Assembly: GCF_018310535.1 (NCBI RefSeq)
Contig: NZ_CP074102.1
Coordinates: 7,502,001-7,566,000, forward strand
Origin: Streptomyces mirabilis
Lineage (GTDB): Bacteria; Actinomycetota; Actinomycetes; Streptomycetales; Streptomycetaceae
DNA: 64,000 nt
Direction of reading: 5' to 3'
Shown: piece after piece, positions 11,699-20,339 of the stretch
Position numbering within the stretch: position 1 is the first letter of the stretch
How the letters are laid out: every line of letters starts with the position of its first letter
Notes under the pieces: model-generated
What the model saw: only the letters and a program-made list of their open reading frames with translations
Database searches by the model: none
What the model was told of the DNA's origin: nothing
Program-made: the position numbers and the translations under genes

Positions 11699-12352
11699 AT
11701 GCGTCCCCAAGGACAGGAATTTGGATTCGAACGAGGACATGGCCGACACGGTGGGCCCGGTCCGCGTGACCGCGGCCGCTTCGAAGGGCGGCGTGGGGCT
11801 TTCGGGCCCTTCGGGCCGGGTGGTCCGGGCGGTGGCCCCGGCGGCCCCGGGTTCGGCTTCGGGCCGGGCCCCTGGGGTGGCCGGCGCGGCGGCCGGGGCG
11901 GTCCGGGCGGCAGGGCGCGGCGCGGTGACGTACGGGCGTCGATCCTGGCCCTTCTCAAGGACCGGCCCATGCACGGCTACGAGATGATCCAGGAGATCGC
12001 CGAGCGCAGCGGCGGGGCATGGAAGCCCAGCCCGGGTTCGGTCTACCCGACCCTCCAGCTGCTGGAGGACGAGGGCCTCATCACCAGCGCGGCCGAGGGT
12101 GGCAAGAAGCTGTTCTCGCTCACCGACGAAGGCCGTACAGCGGCCGAGGCGGGTCCCGAGGCGCCGTGGGAAGAGGCCGGGCGCGGGGTCGACTGGGAGA
12201 CGCTGCACGAGATCCGGCAGGCCGGCTTCGGTCTCATGGAGGCCTTCGGCCAGGTCTGGAAGACCGGCAGCAAGGACCAGCGCGACAAGGCGCTGGCGGT
12301 CATCAACGAAGCCCGCAAGAAGCTGTACCTGATCCTCGCCGACGAGGACTGA
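11699..12352 (+). CDS. PadR family transcriptional regulator
   Basis: A 217-residue regulator. The first 75 residues are a Gly/Pro/Arg/Phe-rich disordered segment with repeated GGPGG units. The winged-helix PadR domain follows (VRASILALLKDRPMHGYEMI, SPGSVYPTLQLLEDEGLI, GKKLFSLTDEGR), then a helical C-terminal dimerisation arm. ATG 11699 has GGAG eight bases upstream; GTG 11681 and ATG 11693 are alternatives. The ligand is unknown. Confidence 0.9.
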   Translation: MRPQGQEFGFERGHGRHGGPGPRDRGRFEGRRGAFGPFGPGGPGGGPGGPGFGFGPGPWGGRRGGRGGPGGRARRGDVRASILALLKDRPMHGYEMIQEIAERSGGAWKPSPGSVYPTLQLLEDEGLITSAAEGGKKLFSLTDEGRTAAEAGPEAPWEEAGRGVDWETLHEIRQAGFGLMEAFGQVWKTGSKDQRDKALAVINEARKKLYLILADED

Positions 12353-12374
12353 CGGGCATGCTGTGGTACCTGAC

Positions 12375-12406
12375 GGCGCCCCGTGGAAGTGTTTCCGCGG
12401 GGCGCC
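12375..12406 (+). terminator. Hairpin terminator after the PadR gene
   Basis: GGCGCCCCG (12375-12383) pairs perfectly with CGGGGCGCC (12398-12406), with an inner GGAA/TTCC pairing, between convergent PadR and SRPBCC genes. No T tract follows, as is usual for Streptomyces. Confidence 0.7.
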
Positions 12407-12453
12407 TGTCGATGTACGGGGGCTGGGTGCGGGTCTCGGAGCAGGTGTGGGAC

Positions 12454-12882
12454 TCAGGTCACCAGTCCGGCCAGCTTGCGCAGCGATTCGTTGAGGGCGG
12501 CCGTCGCCGAGTCCTTGAGCTTGCCCGCCATCAGCGAGACGGCCGCGCCGGTGAACTCCCCGTCGATCCGCACCGAGGTGGCGTCGCCGTCGGGGGTCAG
12601 GGTGTAGCGGGTGGCGACGGTCACCGCCATCGGACCCTTGCCGCGGATGGCCAGGGTGCGGACGGGCTCCAGTTCCTCGATGGTCCACTCGACCTCGGCC
12701 GGGAAGCCCATGAGCTTCATGTTCTCCTGGAAGGTGCCGCCGACCTCGAGTGAGGCGGGGCCGCCCTTGGGGAAGTTGGTGTGGGTCGAGTTCCACTCGC
12801 CGTACGAGGAGAAGTCCGTGAGCTGCGCCCAGACCTTCTCGGCAGGCGCCTCGATGCGTGCTTCCGCGCTGACTTCGGCCAT
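12454..12882 (-). CDS. SRPBCC (START-like) family protein
   Basis: A 142-residue protein with the helix-grip fold signature VSAEARIEAPAEKVWAQLTD, FSSYGEWN, GTFQENMKLMGFPAEVEW and C-terminal long helix (AALNESLRKLAGL). It resembles polyketide cyclase/CoxG-like ligand-binding proteins; the hydrophobic ligand is unknown. The ATG at 12882 has AAGGGG about nine bases upstream. Confidence 0.82.
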   Translation of the reverse strand: MAEVSAEARIEAPAEKVWAQLTDFSSYGEWNSTHTNFPKGGPASLEVGGTFQENMKLMGFPAEVEWTIEELEPVRTLAIRGKGPMAVTVATRYTLTPDGDATSVRIDGEFTGAAVSLMAGKLKDSATAALNESLRKLAGLVT

Positions 12883-12964
12883 GCGACCACCCCTTTGTGT
12901 CAGGCGCTGCGCCCGGCGCAGCTACGGTGTCGCGGAACGTAGCCGCAGCCCTCGGAACATTCAA

Positions 12965-13340
12965 TACTGATGAACCGTCAGGAATTGTGAAGTCGGCCCA
13001 CCCGACGTATCACCGCCGCGTCGAACAGGTCCCATGCGCGCGGGAAGGGCCCCTCGTCGTGGCAGTCCACGCTTCCCGGAACAGGTCGGCGAGCGGCGCG
13101 TCCTCGGGGGCGTACACGCGGTACGCGTACTGCCTGCCTTCGACCGCGGGGAGGGCCGCGGCACCCGCTCTCCATGCCGCTGAGGGACGAGAGCCGAAGC
13201 GGCACGGTTGCGCACGGGGTGTGAGGCAAGGCGGCGCGCGCCCTGAGGCGGAAACGGTGCGAAGTCATCCGTGAGGAGGAGAACGTACCCGTGGAAGCCC
13301 ACCCTGTGTGGGACGTGAAGATGCTGCCCACCGAGGATGA
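12965..13340 (-). pseudogene. Possible decayed gene (several frames)
   Basis: Between the SRPBCC and Clp-N genes the minus strand carries protein-like fragments in different frames: GFHGYVLLLTDDFAPFP (like the end of a DUF4389 membrane protein), then GRQYAYRVYAPEDAPLADLF, then PFPRAWDLFDAAVIRRVGR ending in a stop near 12968. No single frame joins them. I read this as a gene remnant with frameshifts; shadow coding is the alternative. Confidence 0.3.
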
Positions 13341-13372
13341 CCCGGGTCGCCGGGACTGATGGGGTAGGGGTT

Positions 13373-14002
13373 GTGCCACCGCGTATCCCCCAGCAACCGG
13401 CCGCCGAGAGCGGCTCCCACCGCACGGAACTCGATGCCAGGCTCGCCGCCGAGCTGGCGTCGGTGGTCTCCGGCGCGCGCAGGCGGGCGCTGCGGGACGG
13501 CGACCGGCAGATCGACACCGCCCATCTGCTGCACTCACTGCTGGAGGCCGACCCCCAGGTGCGCGCCGTCTTCGACGGCGCCCCGCAGGTCGCCCGGCTG
13601 CTCGGCTATCTCGTGCAGCGCAGCATCGGCTACGGACTGCGCTGGCAGAGCGGCGTCGAGGACTCGGGGGCGGTTCCGGTCGTCGCCGACGCGGGCTGGG
13701 CACCGGTCGTGGCCGAGGCGGGCTGGTCGCCGGTGGCGGCCGGCGCCATGGAGAGCGCGTGCGAGCGTGCCGAACTGCGCGGTGACGAGCGGGCCCGCTG
13801 TCTCGATCTGCTCGCCGCGATCGTCACCGATCCGCAGTCGCGGGCCGTCGAGGTCCTGCGACGGGCCGGTGTGGACGTCCAGTCGCTGCTTCTGCGCATC
13901 GAGAACGCCTTCGACATCGAGGACGAGTTCGCGTGCGAGTTCCGCCCCGACTTCGAGACGTACGTCGGCGGTGGCGACCAGGGCTGCCAGTCCAATCGTT
14001 GA
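13373..14002 (+). CDS. Clp N-terminal (Clp R) domain protein
   Basis: A protein of about 209 residues containing two degenerate Clp-N repeats without any ATPase module (DRQIDTAHLLHSLLEADPQV, then ERARCLDLLAAIVTDPQSRA and VLRRAGVD). Such stand-alone Clp-N proteins probably act as adaptors or substrate-binding modules for Clp machines; this is family inference. Between the repeats there is a small tandem duplication (VVADAGWAPVVAEAGWSPVA). GTG 13373 follows AGGGG; ATG 13337 in the same frame is an alternative start. Confidence 0.82.
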   Translation: MPPRIPQQPAAESGSHRTELDARLAAELASVVSGARRRALRDGDRQIDTAHLLHSLLEADPQVRAVFDGAPQVARLLGYLVQRSIGYGLRWQSGVEDSGAVPVVADAGWAPVVAEAGWSPVAAGAMESACERAELRGDERARCLDLLAAIVTDPQSRAVEVLRRAGVDVQSLLLRIENAFDIEDEFACEFRPDFETYVGGGDQGCQSNR

Positions 14003-14048
14003 GACAGGTGTCATTGAGGGTGACGCTCATGTCGTCGCCTGTCATCAT

Positions 14049-15059
14049 GTGCCGGTGCATACCTCTCAGGGCAGTCAGGGCAACCGTGGGAAGGGCGTCG
14101 GGCTCGGCCTCGCGCTCGCGTCGGCGGTCGCCTTCGGCGGATCGGGTGTCGCGGCGAAGCCGCTGATCGAGGCGGGGCTCGACCCGCTCCACGTGGTGTG
14201 GCTGCGGGTCGCGGGCGCCGCCCTGGTGATGCTGCCCCTGGCCGTGCGTCACCGCGCTCTCGTACGGCGGCGCCCCGCGCTGCTCGTCGGGTTCGGACTG
14301 CTCGCCGTGGCGGGCGTCCAGGCCTGTTACTTCGCCGCGATCTCCCGTATCCCCGTCGGTGTCGCACTGCTCGTCGAGTACCTCGCGCCGGCGCTCGTGC
14401 TCGGCTGGGTGCGGTTCGTGCAGCGCCGGCCCGTGACGCGCGCCGCGGCGCTCGGGGTCGTCCTCGCGGTCGGCGGGCTCGCCTGTGTCGTCCAGGTGTG
14501 GTCCGGGCTGAGCTTCGACGCCGTCGGGCTGCTGCTCGCGCTGGGCGCCGCCTGCTGCCAGGTCAGCTACTTCGTCCTGTCCGACCAGGGCAGCGACGCG
14601 GGTGAGGAGGCACCGGACCCGCTCGGCGTCATCGCGTACGGCCTGCTCGTCGGCACCCTCGTGCTGACGGTCGTCGCACGTCCCTGGACCATGGACTGGT
14701 CGGTGCTCGGGGGCAGCGCGGACATGAACGGCACGTCCGTCGCCGCCTCCCTGCTGCTCGGCTGGATCGTGCTGATCGCGACCGTCGTCGCCTACGTCAC
14801 CGGAGTGCTCTCCGTGCGCAGGCTCTCCCCGCAGGTCGCGGGCGTCGTGGCCTGCCTGGAGGCGGTCATCGCGACCGTGCTCGCCTGGGTCCTGCTCGGT
14901 GAGCATCTCTCGGCGCCGCAGATCCTCGGCGGTGCGGTGGTGCTGGTCGGCGCGTTCATCGCACAGTCGTCGGCGCCCGCGAAGCCCTCGGACGGGCCGG
15001 TCGCGAGCGGCGGGAGCGACGCCGAGAGGGAGTTGTCGGTCCACGGGACCGCCGTCTAA
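14049..15059 (+). CDS. EamA/DMT family transporter
   Basis: A 336-residue inner-membrane protein with ten predicted helices in two EamA repeats (first GVGLGLALASAVAFGGSGVA, second WIVLIATVVAYVTGVLS...), related to RhtA-type amino-acid and metabolite exporters. The frame is open far upstream through the Clp-N gene, but GTG 14049 (or GTG 14055) begins the protein-like sequence. No clear ribosome binding site precedes it. The stop is followed within eleven bases by a short leader-like frame. Confidence 0.88.
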   Translation: MPVHTSQGSQGNRGKGVGLGLALASAVAFGGSGVAAKPLIEAGLDPLHVVWLRVAGAALVMLPLAVRHRALVRRRPALLVGFGLLAVAGVQACYFAAISRIPVGVALLVEYLAPALVLGWVRFVQRRPVTRAAALGVVLAVGGLACVVQVWSGLSFDAVGLLLALGAACCQVSYFVLSDQGSDAGEEAPDPLGVIAYGLLVGTLVLTVVARPWTMDWSVLGGSADMNGTSVAASLLLGWIVLIATVVAYVTGVLSVRRLSPQVAGVVACLEAVIATVLAWVLLGEHLSAPQILGGAVVLVGAFIAQSSAPAKPSDGPVASGGSDAERELSVHGTAV

Positions 15060-15069
15060 GGTGCTGACC

Positions 15070-15108
15070 ATGCCTTCGACGCTCGTTCTGCCGCCTCCGG
15101 CCGCCTGA
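15070..15108 (+). CDS. Short leader-like peptide (12 residues)
   Basis: ATG 15070, preceded by AAGGTG, encodes MPSTLVLPPPAA and stops at 15108. It lies between two EamA genes and 180 bases before the second. The three consecutive prolines could slow ribosomes, and the peptide sits just 5' of the hairpin and T-box-like motif. A regulatory role is inference; it may be fortuitous. Confidence 0.35.
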   Translation: MPSTLVLPPPAA

Positions 15109-15127
15109 GGCGGGCCCTCCGGAGTTC

Positions 15128-15288
15128 CCACCCGGCCTGATGCCGGGTGGCACCGCGCTGCCCGCAGAAGAAGTCCGAGGACCTTCCCGTACGCCCCTGC
15201 CCGCTGGGCACGGGCTGCGACGTGGTCCTTCCCGAACTTCAGCGCGGCTGCCTTGTGCGCGGCCGCGCGTATCCGCGGAGAGAAACAC
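15128..15288 (+). promoter_or_regulatory. T-box-like leader element upstream of the second EamA exporter
   Basis: A perfect nine-base-pair hairpin, CCACCCGGC (15128-15136) with GCCGGGTGG (15142-15150), overlaps GGGTGGCACCGCG at 15145-15157, which matches the invariant T-box core (GGGTGGnACCGCG). The two pairings are mutually exclusive, as expected for a switch. Downstream are GAAGT/ACTTC arms and repeated CCTTCCCG. No classical stem I with specifier loop was identified, so this is a candidate only. Confidence 0.35.
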
Positions 15289-16269
15289 GTGTCGCATGCT
15301 GCTTCCGGCCTGCCCCTCGGGCGAGGCCTCCTCTATCTGATCGTCGCCGGTGCCGCCTGGGGCACCGCGGGCGCGGCCGCGTCACTGGTCTACCGGGCCA
15401 GTGACATGGGGCCGATCGCCCTCTCCTTCTGGCGCTGCGCGGGCGGACTCGTGCTGCTGCTCGCCGTGCGGCTGCCGCGGCATCGGCGGTGGCGCCGACG
15501 GGTCGCGCCGGCCGCCGGGGAGCCGCTCGGCCGCAAGGCCCTGCGGATCGGTGTCACGGGCCTTGGGCTCGCCGTCTTCCAGACCGCCTACTTCGCCGCC
15601 GTCGAGGCCACCGGACTCGCGGTGGCGACCGTCGTCACCCTGGGCGCCGGGCCCGTGCTCATCGCCCTCGGCGCGCGACTGACCCTGGGGGAGCGGCTCG
15701 GGCGCGGGGGGAGCGCCGCAGTGGCCGGGGCACTCGGCGGGCTCGGGGTGCTCGCGCTGGGCGCCGGAGGTGCCACGGTGCGGCCCTGGGGTGTGGTGCT
15801 CGCGGTCGTGTCCGCGGCCGGATACTCCACGATGACGCTGCTCACCCGGTGGTGGGGACGCGACGGCCGCGTCGACGGCTCCGGTACGACGGTGTGGACG
15901 TTCGCCGTCACCACCGTCTGCCTGCTGCCGCTGGGCCTGGCCGAGGGACTGGTCCCGCACACCGCCCAACCGGCCCACGTACTGGCCCTGCTGGTCTATA
16001 TCGCCGCCGTCCCCACGGCGCTGGCCTACGCTCTGTTCTTCGCGGGCGCCGCCGTGGTCCGGTCCGCGACCGTCTCCGTGATCATGCTCCTGGAGCCGGT
16101 GAGCGCGGCCGTGCTGGCCGTCGGTCTGCTCGGCGAACGACTGACCATGACGACGCTCGCGGGCACCCTGTTGATGCTGGGTTCGGTCGCGGGGCTCGCG
16201 GTGGCCGAGACGCGGGGCATTCGGGGCGACACCCGGAGGGTGCCCGAGGAGGAACGGGCGCTCGTCTGA
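15289..16269 (+). CDS. EamA/DMT family transporter
   Basis: A 326-residue membrane protein with ten predicted helices and two EamA domains ([20 protein letters not shown]; second half [40 protein letters not shown]). The conserved LLEPV...LLGE block is the typical end of EamA repeats. GTG 15289 has GGAGAG seven bases upstream. It is probably a small-molecule exporter of unknown substrate, possibly under control of the T-box-like leader. Confidence 0.88.
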   Translation: MSHAASGLPLGRGLLYLIVAGAAWGTAGAAASLVYRASDMGPIALSFWRCAGGLVLLLAVRLPRHRRWRRRVAPAAGEPLGRKALRIGVTGLGLAVFQTAYFAAVEATGLAVATVVTLGAGPVLIALGARLTLGERLGRGGSAAVAGALGGLGVLALGAGGATVRPWGVVLAVVSAAGYSTMTLLTRWWGRDGRVDGSGTTVWTFAVTTVCLLPLGLAEGLVPHTAQPAHVLALLVYIAAVPTALAYALFFAGAAVVRSATVSVIMLLEPVSAAVLAVGLLGERLTMTTLAGTLLMLGSVAGLAVAETRGIRGDTRRVPEEERALV

Positions 16270-16295
16270 GGCATGAGGCAGGTATGAGGCATGAG

Positions 16296-16332
16296 GCCGA
16301 GGCACCGGGGGGATCCCGCACGGTGCCTCGGC
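16296..16332. terminator. Bidirectional hairpin terminator
   Basis: GCCGAGGCACCG (16296-16307) pairs perfectly with CGGTGCCTCGGC (16321-16332) around a 13-base loop, between the convergent EamA and PNPOx-like genes. Confidence 0.75.
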
Positions 16333-16342
16333 AGCCTCGGCG

Positions 16343-17032
16343 TCACAGGGTCGCGAGGTAGTCGGGGAGCTCGATGCCGGGGGCCAGGTCGTCGGCGGGG
16401 ATCGGGGTGCCGTGTCCCTTGGTGAGGGGGACGACCCCGGTCCAGTGGGGGAGGGCGAGATCCTCCGCGTCGTCGTTCGGGCCGCCGGTGCGCAGCTTCG
16501 CGGAGACCTCGTTCAGGTCGAGGCGGATCACGGCGGTGGCGGCGAGCTCCTTGGCGTTGGCAGGGCGCGAGTCGTACGAACGGCCCGGGACGACCTGGTC
16601 GACCAGCGCGTCCAGGGCCTCCCGCTTCTCGTCCGGGTCCGTCACCTGGTGGGCGATGCCGTGCACCACCACGGAGCGGTAGTTCATCGAGTGGTGGAAG
16701 GCGGAGCGGGCCAGGACCAGACCGTCGACATGGGTCACGGTCAGGCAGACGGGCAGTCCGGGGTCGGCCTGACCGGTCATCCGCAGTGGGCGCGAACCCG
16801 TCGAGCCGTGTACGTAGAGGCGCTCGCCGACCCGCCCGTAGAGGGTGGGGAGCACGACCGGGGCGCCGTCTCGGACGAAGCCGAGGTGGCAGACGTACCC
16901 CTCGTCGAGTATCGCGTGGACCAGCTCGTGGTCGTAGGCGGCACGCTCCTTGGAACGGGTGGGGACGGTGCGGTCGGTCGGGGTGTAGGCGGCGGGCCGC
17001 GTCGTCCCGGGCTGCGTGCTCGTCTCCGACAT
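16343..17032 (-). CDS. PNPOx-fold flavin/F420 binding family protein
   Basis: A 229-residue protein of the pyridoxamine 5'-phosphate oxidase-like split-barrel fold (YVCHLGFVRDGAPVVLPTLY, RLYVHGSTGSRPLR, SMNYRSVVVHG). These proteins bind FMN or F420; the reaction is unknown. ATG 17032 has GGAGAG spaced five bases upstream; ATG 17044 is an alternative. It is divergent from a MocR-type regulator, a pairing that suggests a link with vitamin B6 metabolism, though this is inference. Confidence 0.85.
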   Translation of the reverse strand: MSETSTQPGTTRPAAYTPTDRTVPTRSKERAAYDHELVHAILDEGYVCHLGFVRDGAPVVLPTLYGRVGERLYVHGSTGSRPLRMTGQADPGLPVCLTVTHVDGLVLARSAFHHSMNYRSVVVHGIAHQVTDPDEKREALDALVDQVVPGRSYDSRPANAKELAATAVIRLDLNEVSAKLRTGGPNDDAEDLALPHWTGVVPLTKGHGTPIPADDLAPGIELPDYLATL

Positions 17033-17067
17033 TGCGCTCTCCATTGCACTAGTGCATAATCTTCTTT
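17032..17067 (+). promoter_or_regulatory. Promoter and palindromic operator for the MocR gene
   Basis: TTGCGC (17032-17037) and CATAAT (17055-17060) are separated by 17 bases, which places the transcription start at the GTG 17068 itself, so the mRNA would be leaderless. A perfect palindrome TGCACTAGTGCA (17045-17056) fills the spacer and touches the -10 box, an ideal repressor or autoregulatory site that would also affect the divergent gene. Confidence 0.65.
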
Positions 17068-18399
17068 GTGCTAGGAGAGTATCGGATCGAAGGGCGTCGC
17101 GCAGCAGACATTTCCGCGAGCGTCGAGCGTGCGGTGGGTAGCGGGAACCTTGAGCCGGGGCAACTGCTTCCGCCGATGCGGGAGTTGGCGGAGCGGCTAG
17201 GAGTGAATCCCAATACCGTCGCCGCCGCCTATCGCACCCTGCGCGAACGCGGGGTGATCGAGACCGCGGGGCGGCGGGGCAGCCGGATCCGCTCGAAGCC
17301 CGCCACGACGGGACGCGACTACATCCGGGTCGAGGTGCCGGAGGGTGTGCGGAACGTGGCCGACGGCAACCCCGACCCGGCGCTTCTGCCCGCCCTCGCC
17401 GAGGCGTTCGCGGCGGCGGCGAGACGGTCGGACCGGGATCCCGTGATGTACGGGGAGGCCGCGGTCGAGGCGGAGCTGGAGCGGCTCGCGCGCGCCGACC
17501 TCGACGCGGACGGCGTGCCCGAGGGGCCCGTCGTCGTCACCTCCGGATCGCTCGACGCCATCGAGCGCGTGCTGGCGGCCCATCTCAAACCCGGGGACGC
17601 CGTCGCCGTCGAGGATCCCGGCTGGGGCAGCGTGTTCGACCTCGCCCCGGCGCTCGGGCTGCGCACGGTCCCGGTGCGCGTCGATGACGAGGGCCCGGTC
17701 CCCGACGACGTACGCCATGCCCTGGAGGCCGGTGCCCGCGCGCTGATCGTCACGGACCGGGCGCAGAACCCGACCGGCGCCGCGGTCGGCGCCCCACGCG
17801 CGCGTGCCCTGCGTTCCGTGCTGAAGGAGCACCCGGACGTCCTGCTCGTCGAGGACGACCACGGGCACCGGATCGTCGACCTGCCGCTGCACCCCCTGGC
17901 CGGGGTGACCCGCAACTGGGCCTTCGTGCGCTCCGTCGCCAAGGCCTACGGCCCCGACCTGCGGCTCGCCGTCCTCACCGGGGACATCGTCACCATGGAC
18001 CGGGTGCACGGGCGGCAGCGGCTGGGGCCCGGCTGGGTGAGCCACCTGCTGCAACGGGCGGTCGTGCACCTGTGGGCGAACGGCGCGGTGGACGTGACGG
18101 CCGTGGCGGCGGCGTACGGGCGGCGCCGGGACGCGCTGATCGACGCCCTGAAGCGGCGTGGCATCGAGGCGTACGGGCGCAGCGGGATGAACGTGTGGAT
18201 CCCCGTCCCGGACGAGACGGGGGCGGTCGCGCGGTTGCTGCACGCCGGCTGGGCGGTCGCGCCCGGGGCGCGCTTTCGGATGAGCGCGCCGCCCGGGATA
18301 CGGATCACCGTCTCGACTCTGACGCCGGACGACATCGAGCCGCTGGCGGACGCCGTCGCCTCCGCCGTCGGACCGGCGCCCGTACGCGGGTACGTGTGA
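17068..18399 (+). CDS. MocR/GntR-type PLP-dependent transcriptional regulator
   Basis: A 443-residue fusion. Residues 10-75 form a GntR winged helix (GQLLPPMRELAERLGVNPNT, AYRTLRERGVIETAGRRGS). The rest is an aminotransferase fold I domain with LIVTDRAQNPTGAAV, VEDDHG and the Schiff-base lysine in FVRSVAKAYGPDLRLA (K292). MocR proteins sense PLP or an amino compound. No ribosome binding site is present, in agreement with a leaderless transcript. Confidence 0.92.
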   Translation: MLGEYRIEGRRAADISASVERAVGSGNLEPGQLLPPMRELAERLGVNPNTVAAAYRTLRERGVIETAGRRGSRIRSKPATTGRDYIRVEVPEGVRNVADGNPDPALLPALAEAFAAAARRSDRDPVMYGEAAVEAELERLARADLDADGVPEGPVVVTSGSLDAIERVLAAHLKPGDAVAVEDPGWGSVFDLAPALGLRTVPVRVDDEGPVPDDVRHALEAGARALIVTDRAQNPTGAAVGAPRARALRSVLKEHPDVLLVEDDHGHRIVDLPLHPLAGVTRNWAFVRSVAKAYGPDLRLAVLTGDIVTMDRVHGRQRLGPGWVSHLLQRAVVHLWANGAVDVTAVAAAYGRRRDALIDALKRRGIEAYGRSGMNVWIPVPDETGAVARLLHAGWAVAPGARFRMSAPPGIRITVSTLTPDDIEPLADAVASAVGPAPVRGYV

Positions 18400-18426
18400 G
18401 TCGGTCCGCACGCCCTGAGGGCGCGG

Positions 18427-19362
18427 TCAGCGGCGTGGCCCGCCCTGGGTGAGTGCCGCACCGGCGAGGACGATCACCGCGCCGACCGGCGTCGACCAGC
18501 TCAGCGACTCGCCGAGGATCGCGACGCCCGCGGCGGTGGCGATCACCGGGATGAAGTACGTGACCATCTGAGCCGTCGTCGGGCCGACCTCGGCGACGAT
18601 GCCGTACTGGACGAGCATGGCCAGGCCCGTGCCGAGGGCCCCCAGGGCGGCGATCGCGAGCAGCGGGACGACCGGGAAGTGACTCGGCAGTGCGGTGAAC
18701 AGCGGGGTGACAAGGGCCAGTTGGGCGGTGGCGAGCAGCAGTTGGGCGCCGGTCATCGACAGATGCGAGTTGCCGGTGCCGGCCAGGGTGCGGCGGACGT
18801 AGATCCAGCCGATCGGGTAGCTCAGAGAGGCCAGCAGGGCCATCGCCGTGCCCGTGGCGTCCAGACCGTGGAAGCCCTGCCAGATGCCGAGGACTGTCAG
18901 GACACCGAGAAAGCCGATGCCGAGACCGGCGACCCTGCGCCGGGTCGGACGGTCCTCGGAGAGGGCGACCAGGGACAGGGCCATGCCCCACAGGGGTGAG
19001 GTCGCGTTGCAGATGCCCGCGAGCGTGGAGGGGATCGTCAGCTCGGAGTAGGCGAAGAGCGAGAACGGCAGCGCGTTGAGCAGGAAGGCCGCGACCGCGA
19101 GATGACCCCAGGTGCGGGCCCCGCGCGGCAGCCGCTCGCGCTTCACCGCCATCGCCGCCGCGAGCACCGCCGTCCCGAACAGCAGCCGTCCGAAGGTGAC
19201 TTGGAACGGCGCGTAGCCCTCTGTGCCGACCTTGATGAGCAGGAAGCTGAAACCCCAGATCAACGAGAGGGCGCCGAAGCGGATCCGCCAGTCGAGGGCG
19301 GTGCGACGGCGTGGGGTCGTTGCGGCGGGGGTGTCGGTTCGGGGAGTGGTCACGGCGCTCAT
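18427..19362 (-). CDS. EamA/DMT family transporter
   Basis: A 311-residue membrane protein with ten predicted helices (LIWGFSFLLIKVGTEGYAPF; C-terminal YFIPVIATAAGVAILGESLS). ATG 19362 begins MSAVTTPRTDT. It is transcribed divergently from a LysR regulator over a 74-base gap holding repeated ATCTCGTAGCA sites, so it is probably that regulator's target exporter. Confidence 0.9.
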   Translation of the reverse strand: MSAVTTPRTDTPAATTPRRRTALDWRIRFGALSLIWGFSFLLIKVGTEGYAPFQVTFGRLLFGTAVLAAAMAVKRERLPRGARTWGHLAVAAFLLNALPFSLFAYSELTIPSTLAGICNATSPLWGMALSLVALSEDRPTRRRVAGLGIGFLGVLTVLGIWQGFHGLDATGTAMALLASLSYPIGWIYVRRTLAGTGNSHLSMTGAQLLLATAQLALVTPLFTALPSHFPVVPLLAIAALGALGTGLAMLVQYGIVAEVGPTTAQMVTYFIPVIATAAGVAILGESLSWSTPVGAVIVLAGAALTQGGPRR

Positions 19363-19384
19363 GGACGTAACGATGAGGCAGACG

Positions 19385-19428
19385 ATCTCGTAGCACAAGC
19401 GAGATTTTTCGAGCAATATCTCGTAGCA
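19385..19428. promoter_or_regulatory. LysR-type operator between divergent exporter and regulator
   Basis: ATCTCGTAGCA occurs twice, at 19385-19395 and 19418-19428, 33 bases apart (three helical turns). The first copy also forms an inverted repeat ATCTCG-N9-CGAGAT (19385-19405), of the size expected for a LysR site. Confidence 0.6.
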
Positions 19429-19436
19429 TTGCTTAC

Positions 19437-20339
19437 ATGTTGAATTTGGAGCGTCTGCGCACCCTCGACGCCCTCGCCCGGCACGGCTCGGTGAGCGGCG
19501 CGGCCGAGGGGCTGCACGTCACGACATCGGCCGTCTCCCAGCAGATGTCCAAGCTGGAGCGCGAGGTGGGGCAGCAGCTGCTCGCCAAGAACGGGCGCGG
19601 GGTGCGTCTGACGGATGCCGGGCGGCTGCTCGCCGAGCATGCCGCGCGCATCCTGTCGCAGGTCGAGCTCGCCCAGTCCGACCTGGAGGCCCAGCGCGGT
19701 CAGGTCGTCGGTGAGCTGCGGCTCTCCGCCTTTCCGACCGCCGCGCGCGGGCTGTTCCCCACCGCGCTCGCCGCGCTGCGCGCCGAGCACCCCGGGCTGC
19801 GGGTGCGCTCCAGTGAGCTGGAGCCCGAGGCCGGGGTCGCCGGAGTGATCAGGGGCGACCTCGATCTGGCGGTGGTGCTCGACTGGTACAACAAGCCGAT
19901 GCCGCTGCCCGACGGCCTGGTCAAGGCCCCGATCCTCGACGATCCGGCCGACGTGGCGATGCCGGTCGGCCACCGGCTCGCGGACCGCGCGGAGGTCGAC
20001 CTCGGCGACTTCGCCCACGACGAGTGGATCACCTGGGGCGAGGGTGAGTTCTGCCACGAGTGGCTGATGTTCACTCTGCGGTCCAAGGGCGTCGAGCCGC
20101 ACATCGGCCACCGCGCTGCCGAAACGCACACCCAGCTCGGGCTGGTCGCCGCGGGGCTCGGTGTCTGCATCGCGCCGCTGCTCGGGCGCCATCCGATGCC
20201 GGAGGGGGTTGTCGCGGTGCCGCTGCGGCAGGCCGTCCGGCGGCATGTCTACGTGATCTGGCGCGCGGACGCCGACCGCCGCCCGTCGATCAGAGCGGCG
20301 GTGGCGGCGCTGCGGGCAGCGGGGGAGAGCATCGGCTGA
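19437..20339 (+). CDS. LysR family transcriptional regulator
   Basis: A 300-residue LysR protein: N-terminal winged helix (NLERLRTLDALARHGSVSGA, TTSAVSQQMSKLEREVGQQL, VRLTDAGRLL) and C-terminal periplasmic-binding-like effector domain (VVGELRLSAFPTAARGLFPT). The ATG at 19437 is the only early start. It probably controls itself and the divergent EamA gene; the effector is unknown. Confidence 0.92.
   Translation: MLNLERLRTLDALARHGSVSGAAEGLHVTTSAVSQQMSKLEREVGQQLLAKNGRGVRLTDAGRLLAEHAARILSQVELAQSDLEAQRGQVVGELRLSAFPTAARGLFPTALAALRAEHPGLRVRSSELEPEAGVAGVIRGDLDLAVVLDWYNKPMPLPDGLVKAPILDDPADVAMPVGHRLADRAEVDLGDFAHDEWITWGEGEFCHEWLMFTLRSKGVEPHIGHRAAETHTQLGLVAAGLGVCIAPLLGRHPMPEGVVAVPLRQAVRRHVYVIWRADADRRPSIRAAVAALRAAGESIG

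Noticed and set aside
15253..15288. Extended N-terminus of the second EamA protein
   Set aside because: GTG 15289 has a well-placed GGAGAG and the transporter's first helix begins soon after.
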